Shown here in pieces: positions 1 to 5,559 of a stretch of 5,996 bases of DNA (its first letter is position 1; each line of letters opens with the position of its first letter). The DNA is from an uncultured Thermomicrobiales bacterium (GTDB lineage: Bacteria > Chloroflexota > Chloroflexia > Thermomicrobiales > UBA6265). Under the pieces are notes generated by a model that worked only from the letters and a program-made list of their open reading frames with translations, was not told the DNA's origin and did not search any database. The position numbers and the translations under genes were made by a program. The stretch is taken from the NCBI GenBank assembly GCA_902806395.1, contig CADCWH010000134.1, forward strand, positions 1-5,996, read 5' to 3'.

Positions 1-2
1 GA

Positions 3-1766
3 TTACTCCTGGATCCAGACGTAGGTCAACTCAACGCCCCACGGCCCTGGCGTGTAGTTCTGCAGCCGGTCATTGTAGGCGACGATATCTTGGCTGAAGT
101 GAGTGACGATGACCGGCACCTCCTCGTTGACGATGTTGGACGCCTCGATCAGCAACTGCGCTCGCCGCTCCTCGTCGAACTCGCGACGTGCCGCGTTGTG
201 GATCTCGTCCAGTTGCGGGTTGCAGTACCGCATGTCATTGAAGCCGACCTGGTACTGGTCGCAGCCGAACATGGCGTCCTGGATGAAGCTGGCATCCCAG
301 GTGAACCCATAGTGCGCGACCGCGAAGGTCGGGGTGGTGGTGGTCGCCTCGATCAGCGCCGGGAACTCGAGGGCCCGCGGCGTCATCTCGACCCCGACTT
401 GCCCCCATGCGTCCTGGAGGTAGGCCACGATCTGGTCCGAGGTCGGCGACCCAGATGGGTAGAGGTACTCGAAGGCCATCTCTTGGCCCTCCCGGTCCAC
501 CGTCCCGTCGCCGTTCGTGTCGGTCCAGCCCGCCTCGGTCAGCAGTTGCCGCGCCCGTTCCTGGTCGAAGGTGTACTGGGTCGTGATCTGGTCCGGGGCA
601 TAGGCGTAGGAGATGACTGGCTGGGTGCCCTGGGCGACCTCGCCGTAGCCGAGCAGGATGTCGTTGACGATCGCCTCGCGATCCATCGCGTAGAAGAGCG
701 CCTGCCGCACCCGTGCGTCCTGAAACAGCGTGGTCACCGCGGGGTCGAGGTTGAATTCGATGTAGGTGAAGCCCTGGGTCGAGTAGTCAGTGACGACGAT
801 GCCCTCGGTGCCCTCGATGGCCGAGACATCGGCCGGCTCCAGCGCAGCGACGTCCAGCTCGTCATTCAGTAGGGCGTTGACCACCTGTTGCTGGTCCGGC
901 CAGATCCGGAGGCTGTAGCCGTCAATATACGGCACCTTGCCGTAGAAGTCGTCGTTGCGCACCAGGGTGACGCTCTCCCCCTGTCGCCACTCTTGGAACT
1001 TGAACGGGCCACTGCCGATGACCATGGACGTATCCTGACCGGTGCTGGCCGGGTGGGTCTTCCACTGGTCAAACGGGACGGTCCCCCAAATATGCTTCGG
1101 CACGATGTAGATGGCGAAGATGTCGTACAGGAAGCTGGCCAGTGGTTCGCTGGCCACGAGTTCGACCGTGTCTGCGTCGACCGCCCGGTAGGAGGTGACG
1201 GCGCTGTTGAAGGTTCCGGTGTAGGTGCTGCCCGTCGCCTCGTCGGCGAGGGCATCCATGCTGAAGACCACGTCCTCGGCGGTGACATCGACGCCGTCGT
1301 GGAACTTGGCGGCCTGGTTCAGATGGAAGGTGTAGGTGACGCGGTCCGGCGCGATCTCCCAACTATCCGCGAGGCCCAGCGGAGCCGGCTGACCAGTCCG
1401 GGGATCGCCCCCGATCAGCGAGTCGTAGATGAGTCCCATGACGGTAGACGTCTGCACTTCTTCAGAGAGCAGCGGGTTGAGCGTCTGGATATCGGAGATC
1501 CCCGCATCGATGAACGTCCCGCCCTGCCGCGCCGCCTCGGTGTAGCCCAGCTCGGCGTCGATCTCCCCCCGGAGCTGGTCCCGCGTCGGCGACTGGATCG
1601 TCTCCCCGAGCGCGACCGGCGACCCGGCGGGGGACGCGGCGGGTGATGCTCCTGGGGTGGCATCTTGGGCCAGCGTCGCCGCGGCCGGCGCCAGCAGCAT
1701 CGCGATCAGCAACGCCGTCAGCCAGCCGAACGGTCGAAAACGGGCACCACGCATCGTCCGGTCCAT
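3..1766 (-). CDS. ABC transporter substrate-binding protein, family 5 (dipeptide/oligopeptide type)
   Basis: This is a complete 587-residue extracellular solute-binding protein that would capture a peptide-like or other small ligand outside the membrane and deliver it to an ABC permease. Residues 1-33 form a Sec signal peptide: Arg-rich start, hydrophobic core at about 15-30, and likely cleavage after TLA. No lipobox cysteine is visible, so lipid anchoring is not supported. A low-complexity Ala/Ser/Pro/Thr linker (about 34-52) follows. The family-5 signature lies at about 144-172 (TYTFHL, then KFHDGVDVTAEDVVFSM). Other family landmarks are GSGPFKF (251-257), VRQALFYAMDREAIV (353-367) and the Ca-binding-like loop DTNGDGTVD (416-424). 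Cys502 and Cys515 could form a disulfide. The start at 1766 is favoured by a run of six G's five bases upstream; Met5 lacks such a site. The stop is TAA at the window edge, so any permease genes would lie outside. The fold is certain; the ligand is unknown. Confidence 0.96.
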   Translation of the reverse strand: MDRTMRGARFRPFGWLTALLIAMLLAPAAATLAQDATPGASPAASPAGSPVALGETIQSPTRDQLRGEIDAELGYTEAARQGGTFIDAGISDIQTLNPLLSEEVQTSTVMGLIYDSLIGGDPRTGQPAPLGLADSWEIAPDRVTYTFHLNQAAKFHDGVDVTAEDVVFSMDALADEATGSTYTGTFNSAVTSYRAVDADTVELVASEPLASFLYDIFAIYIVPKHIWGTVPFDQWKTHPASTGQDTSMVIGSGPFKFQEWRQGESVTLVRNDDFYGKVPYIDGYSLRIWPDQQQVVNALLNDELDVAALEPADVSAIEGTEGIVVTDYSTQGFTYIEFNLDPAVTTLFQDARVRQALFYAMDREAIVNDILLGYGEVAQGTQPVISYAYAPDQITTQYTFDQERARQLLTEAGWTDTNGDGTVDREGQEMAFEYLYPSGSPTSDQIVAYLQDAWGQVGVEMTPRALEFPALIEATTTTPTFAVAHYGFTWDASFIQDAMFGCDQYQVGFNDMRYCNPQLDEIHNAARREFDEERRAQLLIEASNIVNEEVPVIVTHFSQDIVAYNDRLQNYTPGPWGVELTYVWIQE

Positions 1767-1828
1767 TCTGTCCCCCCGTATTCGGGCACTATGACATCGA
1801 CCGCAGCGCGTCAGTGCGCCGGGGCGCG

Positions 1829-1837
1829 GAGTATACC
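1829..1837 (-). promoter_or_regulatory. Possible -10 promoter element of the solute-binding protein gene
   Basis: On the minus strand this reads GGTATACTC, with a TATACT hexamer 63 bases upstream of the start codon at 1766. No convincing -35 hexamer sits 16-18 bases further upstream. Two other candidate promoters in the window share the pattern GGTAnnnTC, which is the main support beyond position. Confidence 0.4.
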
Positions 1838-2032
1838 GTGCGACGAAAAGGGTGCGCGAGGGTCATCGGGGCAAGCACCCCAGCCCACTCCACACCATGT
1901 CGGCGCCGCGGCGGGTTCACGGCATGCACGGGACGATGACCCGGCCACGTGGCCCATCGCCCCTGTCCCACCAGGTGACGCGTGATGCCCGATCCGGACG
2001 ATCGCCGGCGACGACGGGGAGCGGGGGAGTCT

Positions 2033-2041
2033 GGTAAGGTC
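2033..2041 (+). promoter_or_regulatory. Possible extended -10 promoter element of the amidohydrolase gene
   Basis: The sequence reads GGTAAGGTC, preceded by CT, in an otherwise GC-rich stretch about 95 bases upstream of the chosen start codon. It matches the GGTAnnnTC pattern of the other two candidate promoters, and CTGGTA is identical to the nitrilase one. No clear -35 element is visible. If it is used, transcription would begin near 2047, at or just inside the longest possible reading frame, which supports a later start codon. Confidence 0.35.
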
Positions 2042-2116
2042 ACGTCGGATGGGCCAGCCTCCCGCTCACCGGGTGGGCTTGGTCCGGTCAGGACGGGGCG
2101 CCACGGCGCCGCACGC

Positions 2117-2124
2117 GGAAGGGA
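2117..2124 (+). promoter_or_regulatory. Ribosome binding site deciding the amidohydrolase start
   Basis: GGAAGGGA is a good Shine-Dalgarno sequence lying 8 bases before an in-frame TTG (2133) and 11 before a GTG (2136). The frame stays open back to an ATG at 2049, but that start lacks a comparable site and adds about 29 residues unlike the family N-terminus. Translation therefore very probably starts at 2133 or 2136. Confidence 0.7.
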
Positions 2125-2135
2125 CATTGACCTTG

Positions 2136-3326
2136 GTGACGACGGTACTCAAGAACGACGTGGACGAGATCCTGCCCGGGGTGATCGCCGACCGGCGATT
2201 CCTGCACGAACATCCCGAGTTGGGCTTCCAGGAAGTCGAGACCTCCCGCTTCGTCGCCGAGCGCCTGGCGGCGATGGGCGTCGAGGACATCCGGACCGGC
2301 ATTGCCAAGACCGGCGTCACCGGCCTCATCCGTGGCCAGGGCGGCTCCGGGCCTGGCAAGACCCTCCTGATCCGGGCCGACATGGACGCCCTCCCGATCC
2401 AGGAAGAGAACGACGTCGACTACCGCTCCAAGCACGACGGCGTCATGCACGCCTGCGGCCACGACGCCCACACCGCGATGCTGCTCGGCGTCACCCGCCT
2501 GCTCCAGGATCGGCGCGGCGACTTCGCCGGGACCGTCAAGGTCCTCTTCCAGCCCGCCGAAGAAGGTCCGGGCGGCGCCAAGCCGATGATCGAGGCCGGC
2601 GCCCTGGAGGACCCCAAGGTCGACGCCGCCCTCGGGCTGCACGTCGCCCAGGCGATGCCCCTCGGCAAGATCGGCGTCCGCACCGGCCCGGCGATGGCCG
2701 CCTCGGACCGCTTCGAGATCCGCATCCAGGGCAAGGGTGGCCACGGCGCCCGCCCCCAGGCCACGGTTGACCCGATCGCCATTGGTGCCCAGATCGTCGT
2801 CGCTCTCCAGACGATCGTCAGCCGCGAGACCGACCCGACCGTCCCGGCCGTGGTCACCGTCGGTGCCTTCCTCGCCGGCCAAGCCTTCAACGTCATCCCC
2901 GACACCGCCACCCTGCGCGGCACCGTCCGCTCGTTCGACAACGACGAGCGCCAGCGCCTGGCCGAGCGGATCCAGGCCGTCGCGACGGGCATCGCCGCGG
3001 CGATGCGGGCCGAGGCGACCGTGGACTACTCGTTCGGCTACCCACCGACGGTCAACGACGCCGCGATGACCGATATCGTCCGCGCCGCCGCGACCAGCGT
3101 CGTCGGGGCCGAGAACGTGGTCGACGAGGAACTGCACATGGGCGCCGAGGACATGAGCTATTTCCTCGAGGCCGTCCCCGGCTCCTTCTTCTTCGTCGGT
3201 AGCATGAACGAGGACCGGGGACTGGTGTGGGGACACCACCACCCCCGCTTCGACATCGACGAGGTCGCCCTCTCGACCGGGATGGCAACGATGGTCGAGT
3301 CTGCGCTCGGCTACCTGAACGGCTAA
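2136..3326 (+). CDS. M20-family metallopeptidase / N-acyl-amino-acid amidohydrolase
   Basis: This 396-residue cytoplasmic zinc (or Mn/Co) hydrolase belongs to the M20D group, whose members cleave N-acyl, N-benzoyl (hippurate) or auxin-amino-acid amides. The N-terminus has the usual RRFLHEHPELGFQE (20-33). The binuclear metal site is intact. RADMDALP lies at 80-87, ACGHDAH at 106-112 gives Cys107 and His109, the catalytic Glu pair is E142-E143 in QPAEEGPGGAKPMI, His169 sits in GLHV, and His367-369 lie in HHHPRFDIDE near the C-terminus. The dimerisation or lid domain occupies about 186-300, marked by GKGGHGARP (199-207). Length is normal for the family. The start is GTG at 2136, or the adjacent TTG at 2133. 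The stop is TAA, and a small membrane-protein gene starts 8 bases later. Sequence alone does not fix the substrate. The divergent peptide-type binding protein makes a peptide-derived or N-acyl compound plausible. Confidence 0.95.
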   Translation: MTTVLKNDVDEILPGVIADRRFLHEHPELGFQEVETSRFVAERLAAMGVEDIRTGIAKTGVTGLIRGQGGSGPGKTLLIRADMDALPIQEENDVDYRSKHDGVMHACGHDAHTAMLLGVTRLLQDRRGDFAGTVKVLFQPAEEGPGGAKPMIEAGALEDPKVDAALGLHVAQAMPLGKIGVRTGPAMAASDRFEIRIQGKGGHGARPQATVDPIAIGAQIVVALQTIVSRETDPTVPAVVTVGAFLAGQAFNVIPDTATLRGTVRSFDNDERQRLAERIQAVATGIAAAMRAEATVDYSFGYPPTVNDAAMTDIVRAAATSVVGAENVVDEELHMGAEDMSYFLEAVPGSFFFVGSMNEDRGLVWGHHHPRFDIDEVALSTGMATMVESALGYLNG

Positions 3327-3334
3327 CGACGGCG

Positions 3335-3805
3335 ATGCCGAAGCGACTCCTGCCCCGCCCGATCCGTCGCCGGACCGGGCGGCACCCCGGCCCGGCGACT
3401 GACCACATCGTCGATCACGGCCATGGCCCAACGGTGCCGCCCGCCCGGCGACCCGAACCGGGCGGGTATCCTGATCTCGATCTCGCCCGGGGATCGGCAC
3501 TGACGAATCCGGGCAACCGCCCAGGGTCGCAACCCCAGCGTCGCCGTCGCCGCCGTATTCGTCTGCCCCAACCTTTCCGCTCCGCCCTGCCCGCCGTGCT
3601 GGTCGGCCTGCTGGCGATCGCGGTGATCGCGGGATGCGGGGTCGTGGCGTCCACGTTCCCCGAGCCCACCCCACCGTCGACCGTGATCGTGCGCCCGATC
3701 AACGTGCGGGTCATCGGGACATCCGTTCCGGGGTCGCGCCCGCCCACTGGACGGAACAGGATCCCGCCCACCGTCCCGCCCACCATTCCCGGTGATAACC
3801 AGTGA
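3335..3805 (+). CDS. Hypothetical membrane-anchored protein or lipoprotein
   Basis: I do not recognise this 156-residue reading frame. It begins 8 bases after the amidohydrolase stop, in the same direction. Residues 1-80 are polar, rich in Arg and Pro, and end in six consecutive arginines (69-74). One hydrophobic segment (about 84-104) contains I98-A99-G100-C101, a good lipobox match, followed by a Pro/Thr/Ser-rich tail (105-156). This could be a lipoprotein with an abnormally long n-region, or a single-pass protein with a cytoplasmic Arg-rich domain. An undetected later start is also possible, though no in-frame alternative with a ribosome site stands out. The ATG at 3335 has only a weak GGCG upstream. 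Support comes from tandem placement, the coherent hydrophobic/lipobox pattern and the hairpin shortly after the stop. Lack of a known domain and the high GC keep confidence modest. Confidence 0.5.
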   Translation: MPKRLLPRPIRRRTGRHPGPATDHIVDHGHGPTVPPARRPEPGGYPDLDLARGSALTNPGNRPGSQPQRRRRRRIRLPQPFRSALPAVLVGLLAIAVIAGCGVVASTFPEPTPPSTVIVRPINVRVIGTSVPGSRPPTGRNRIPPTVPPTIPGDNQ

Positions 3806-3823
3806 CGGGCCGCTGGGGAACGA

Positions 3824-3865
3824 TGACGCGCTCACCCAACCGGAAGGCTTTGGGCGGGCGCGTCG
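3824..3865. terminator. Bidirectional terminator-like hairpin between convergent genes
   Basis: The arms 3824-3839 and 3850-3865 pair at 15 of 16 positions, including two G-T wobbles and one A/C mismatch. The 10-base loop contains CCGGAAGG, which could close a small GGAA tetraloop. The hairpin starts 18 bases after the TGA of the plus-strand gene and 3 bases after the TAG of the minus-strand redox operon, where a shared terminator would be expected. There is no T-tract on either side, so it is not a classical intrinsic terminator. It may act with Rho or protect 3' ends. Confidence 0.65.
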
Positions 3866-3868
3866 CGA

Positions 3869-4549
3869 CTACCCCGCCGTCGCCCGGATTGTCGCGGCCT
3901 GGGCGGCGATGAACCGCTCGGCCATGCTCGCCGTCCGCTCCGCCTCGGCCCGGTCGAACGGGTCGCGCACCCGTCCCGCCATGGCCCCCATCGCGAAGCG
4001 CACCCCGCGCATGTAGACCGCCAGGTTCGGCAGAGTCACCGCCCGGGGTCCCGGCGCGGACTCACCGTAGGGCACCGTTCCGACGGCCCGCTCGATCGGC
4101 GGCAGACCGAGCCCGTCGAGGGCCGCCAGCACCTCCCCGTCGTCCGGCCGATCCATGAAGTCGGCTCCGGCGTAGCGGTACACCTCGTCACCGGCCGGGG
4201 ACAGGACGACGATCGCCGGCCGTGCCATCGAGCCGGCCTCGTCCCAGGCATCGTGGGGCTTGATCAGTCGGTCGCCCGTCGGGTCGGAGAGGATCGGGAA
4301 GGGGAGGGCCAGCTTCTCGACCATCGCCGCGTTCTGTCCCGGGGTATCGATCACCACCGCGGCGATCGTCGCGCCGCGCCGGAGATATTCTCCGTACGCG
4401 CGCGCCATCACGGCCAACTGGCCGTTACAGTATGGTCACCAGTCTCCGCGATAGAAGACCAGGACCACCGCCCCGGTCCCGAGCGCGTTGTCGATGTCCC
4501 ATGGCTCACCCGCCTGGTCCCGAACCGGTTCTCTGCTGCCGTCTCGCAT
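3869..4549 (-). CDS. Peroxiredoxin-like selenoprotein (UxxC; in-frame TGA read as selenocysteine)
   Basis: This is a 226-residue AhpC/TSA-type thioredoxin-fold protein, likely a thiol-dependent peroxidase or reductase in the cytoplasm. Translation gives VVLVFYRGDW (28-37), then TGA (4436-4438, codon 38), then PYCNGQLAVMARAY. Cysteine homologues read F-Y-R-G-x-W-C-P-Y-C, so TGA replaces the catalytic Cys and leaves Cys41, the only Cys, as partner. The fold continues through LPFPILSD (82-89) and a likely cis-Pro at ARP (109-111), to an AALDGL helix near 142-147. Residues 155-226 form a tail of unknown role (YMRGVRFAMGAM, helical end). AAAGGA, five bases before the ATG at 4549, fixes the start. 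A SECIS-like hairpin follows the TGA. The gene lies 34 bases after the TlpA-like selenoprotein gene, surely one operon. Pseudogene or sequencing error is unlikely because both neighbours carry TGA exactly at the catalytic Cys. Gene callers may instead report 3869-4417 from a TTG. Confidence 0.87.
4405..4430 (-). promoter_or_regulatory. Putative bacterial SECIS element of the peroxiredoxin-like gene
   Basis: In the mRNA, ACGGCCAGUUGGCCGU (4425 down to 4410) folds into a perfect 6-bp stem with an AGUU loop. Beyond one A/G mismatch, four more pairs (U-A, G-U, U-G, C-G) extend the stem to 4405-4430. The loop begins 17 nt after the TGA and has G at its second position. This matches the known bacterial SECIS pattern (hairpin inside the coding region, loop about 16-37 nt downstream, G among the first two loop bases), which SelB recognises to insert selenocysteine. 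Confidence 0.75.
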
Positions 4550-4554
4550 CGTGG

Positions 4555-4560
4555 TCCTTT
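4555..4560 (-). promoter_or_regulatory. Ribosome binding site deciding the peroxiredoxin-like start
   Basis: On the minus strand AAAGGA sits five bases (CCACG) before the ATG at 4549, inside the 34-base gap after the upstream gene's stop. This is the best Shine-Dalgarno match in the window. It rejects the longer in-frame start at 4624, which would overlap the upstream gene. Confidence 0.8.
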
Positions 4561-4583
4561 CGCCGGCCAGTGGCCGGACCGGG

Positions 4584-5363
4584 TCATCGGCTCGCGGTCG
4601 TCGCCCACGGGATCGGACAGCCATCGGGACCGCAGATGCCGTCCGCGATCTCCCGCTCCCGCTCCATCCGGAGTTGCTCGCCTTGCCAGGCGAAGTCGAT
4701 CGTCGGGAAAAACTTCTCGGGGTGCTCGGCAGCCCAGATCTGCTTCCGGATCGTGAAGTTCTCCGGGTCCAGGCCCAACGCCTCGCGCCAGGCCACGACC
4801 GCCTCGTCCCGCCGTCCGGCCTCGTCGAGCAGACGCCCCAGCCGGACCTTGGTCGTCACCAGCTCCTGCTCCAGCGGCCCGAGCGCGTAGGGCGCGGTGG
4901 CCTCCGGGCTCGCCCCCGGGTCCTCACCGGCCAGGAACCGTTCGACGGTGGCCACGTCCTCCAGATCGTCGATCGAGAAGCCGCCGAACTTGGCCCAGCG
5001 GATGATGCCCGCCTCATCGACGAGCAGGCCATTCGGCACGACCTTGAGCCCAAGGTGGTGGCTCAAAGCGCCCTGGTCGTCGATCACCGTCGGGAACGTG
5101 GCCCCGGCCGCCTCGACGAACGGCCGCGCCGCATCGGCCCCCGTGTGCTCGATCGCGATCGAGATGAGCGCGAAGTCGTCAGCGTGGTGTCGTCGGTAGA
5201 AGTGCTGCCACCCGGGCAGCTGGTCACGGCATCGTCACCACGAGGCCCACATGAACAGCAGCGATCGCTTCCCCCGAAGGTCGGCAAGGCGGACCTCGCC
5301 GCCATCGAGCGCCGAGAGCCTCAGGTCCGGGAGTCCCTGCCCCACGTCGGTGGCCGTCGTCAT
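4584..5363 (-). CDS. TlpA/ResA-like thioredoxin-fold selenoprotein with TPR-like C-terminus (in-frame TGA read as selenocysteine)
   Basis: This is a 259-residue redoxin with no signal peptide, so probably a cytoplasmic thiol-disulfide or peroxide-handling enzyme. The N-terminus (GLPDLRLSALDGGEVRLADLRGK) is typical of the TlpA/AhpC redoxin group. SLLFMWASW (34-42) runs into TGA (5235-5237, codon 43), then RCRDQLPGWQ. TlpA homologues read W-A-S-W-C-x-x-C-R-x-E-L-P, so TGA replaces the first active-site Cys. Cys45 follows after one residue, giving UxC, one residue shorter than usual. The fold continues with DFALISIAIE and the cis-Pro110 loop (VVPNGLLVDEAG). A TPR-like helical pair follows (173-210, DEAVVAWREALGLDPEN), then a tail with C244-GPDG-C249. 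The ATG at 5363 has GGGGAG seven bases upstream; the ATG at 5369 is too close to it. The stop is TGA at 4584-4586. Gene callers would keep only 4584-5087 from a GTG. The selenoprotein reading is strong; the exact function is unknown. Confidence 0.86.
5204..5220 (-). promoter_or_regulatory. Putative bacterial SECIS element of the TlpA-like gene
   Basis: In the mRNA, GCUGCC (5220-5215), loop CGGGU (5214-5210) and GGCAGC (5209-5204) form a perfect 6-bp stem. The loop begins 21 nt after the TGA and has G at its second position, within the range known for bacterial SECIS elements. Below the stem, pairing is poor (three mismatches, then two pairs), so the lower part is weaker than in the neighbouring gene's hairpin. 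Confidence 0.7.
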
Positions 5364-5370
5364 GGTCATT

Positions 5371-5376
5371 CTCCCC
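5371..5376 (-). promoter_or_regulatory. Ribosome binding site of the selenoprotein operon
   Basis: On the minus strand GGGGAG precedes two in-frame ATGs. It is one base from the first (5369) and seven bases from the second (5363). Normal spacing therefore favours 5363 as the start of the TlpA-like protein, shortening it by two residues. Confidence 0.6.
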
Positions 5377-5559
5377 ACTACCCAGTCCGGGCGTCGTCTT
5401 CACACATGGCCAGGGCTGCACGTTTCGTTCCACTTCCAGGTCCCATCATCTCCCTAACGATGACCCCTGGCCAGAGACGTTCCCTTTTCATGCCAGCTTG
5501 GGCGTCCCTGGTATGATCGCGACGGGTCAACATGATGCGTGCGGTACGGGGTGACGACG
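5377..5559. other. Divergent intergenic region between the selenoprotein operon and the nitrilase gene
   Basis: About 180 bases with no supported gene. It must hold the promoter of the minus-strand redox operon and that of the plus-strand nitrilase. A -10-like site is visible for the nitrilase (separate entry). I could not find a convincing -10/-35 pair for the redox operon. A 9-base inverted repeat, TGGCCAGGG (5407-5415) and CCCTGGCCA (5465-5473), lies upstream of the redox operon and could be an operator or chance. Confidence 0.45.
5510..5518 (+). promoter_or_regulatory. Possible extended -10 promoter element of the nitrilase gene
   Basis: GGTATGATC contains TATGAT, close to the TATAAT consensus, preceded by TGG as an extended -10. 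It ends about 42 bases before the ATG at 5560, a sensible promoter-to-start distance. The sequence 17 bases upstream (CATGCC) is a poor -35. It matches the GGTAnnnTC pattern of the other two candidates. Confidence 0.5.

Larger units (their letters stand above)
1767..2135. other. Divergent intergenic region
   Basis: No coding sequence is supported here: the short ORFs on both strands look like high-GC shadows with no recognisable motif. The region separates the divergent solute-binding protein and amidohydrolase genes and must carry both promoters. A -10-like element points each way (separate entries). Short GC hairpins are visible. One has the arms GGCGC and GCGCC at 2097-2110 around a CACG loop, just ahead of the amidohydrolase ribosome site. 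Another has GGGG/CCCC arms around CAAGCA near 1870. I see no riboswitch or clear operator. Confidence 0.5.

Noticed and set aside
90..1646. Long plus-strand open frames (90-872 and 888-1646) opposite the solute-binding protein gene.
   Set aside because: They are antisense shadows of a complete family-5 binding protein and show Asp/Arg/Val-rich products without motifs.
1789..2127. Short overlapping ORFs on both strands in the first intergenic region.
   Set aside because: None has a ribosome site, a domain or a plausible amino-acid composition; promoters are expected here.
2088..3674. A 528-codon minus-strand open frame opposite the amidohydrolase.
   Set aside because: It lies antisense to a gene with every M20 catalytic motif, its product has no recognisable domain, and long antisense frames are expected in DNA this GC-rich.
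3323..3835. Minus-strand frames opposite the small membrane protein (3323-3835 and 3415-3786).
   Set aside because: They have no motif, signal or ribosome site, and would overlap the terminator-like hairpin and the 3' end of the amidohydrolase.
4584..4586. The terminal TGA of the TlpA-like gene as a further selenocysteine codon.
   Set aside because: There is no redox motif around it, read-through runs into the next gene's ribosome site and start in a different frame, and the product beyond is low-complexity. It is the normal stop.
4436..5237. TGA read as tryptophan (alternative code), or both genes as pseudogenes.
   Set aside because: TGA is used as a true stop by two genes here, Trp at these positions would destroy both active sites, and both frames are otherwise intact with conserved folds and good ribosome sites.
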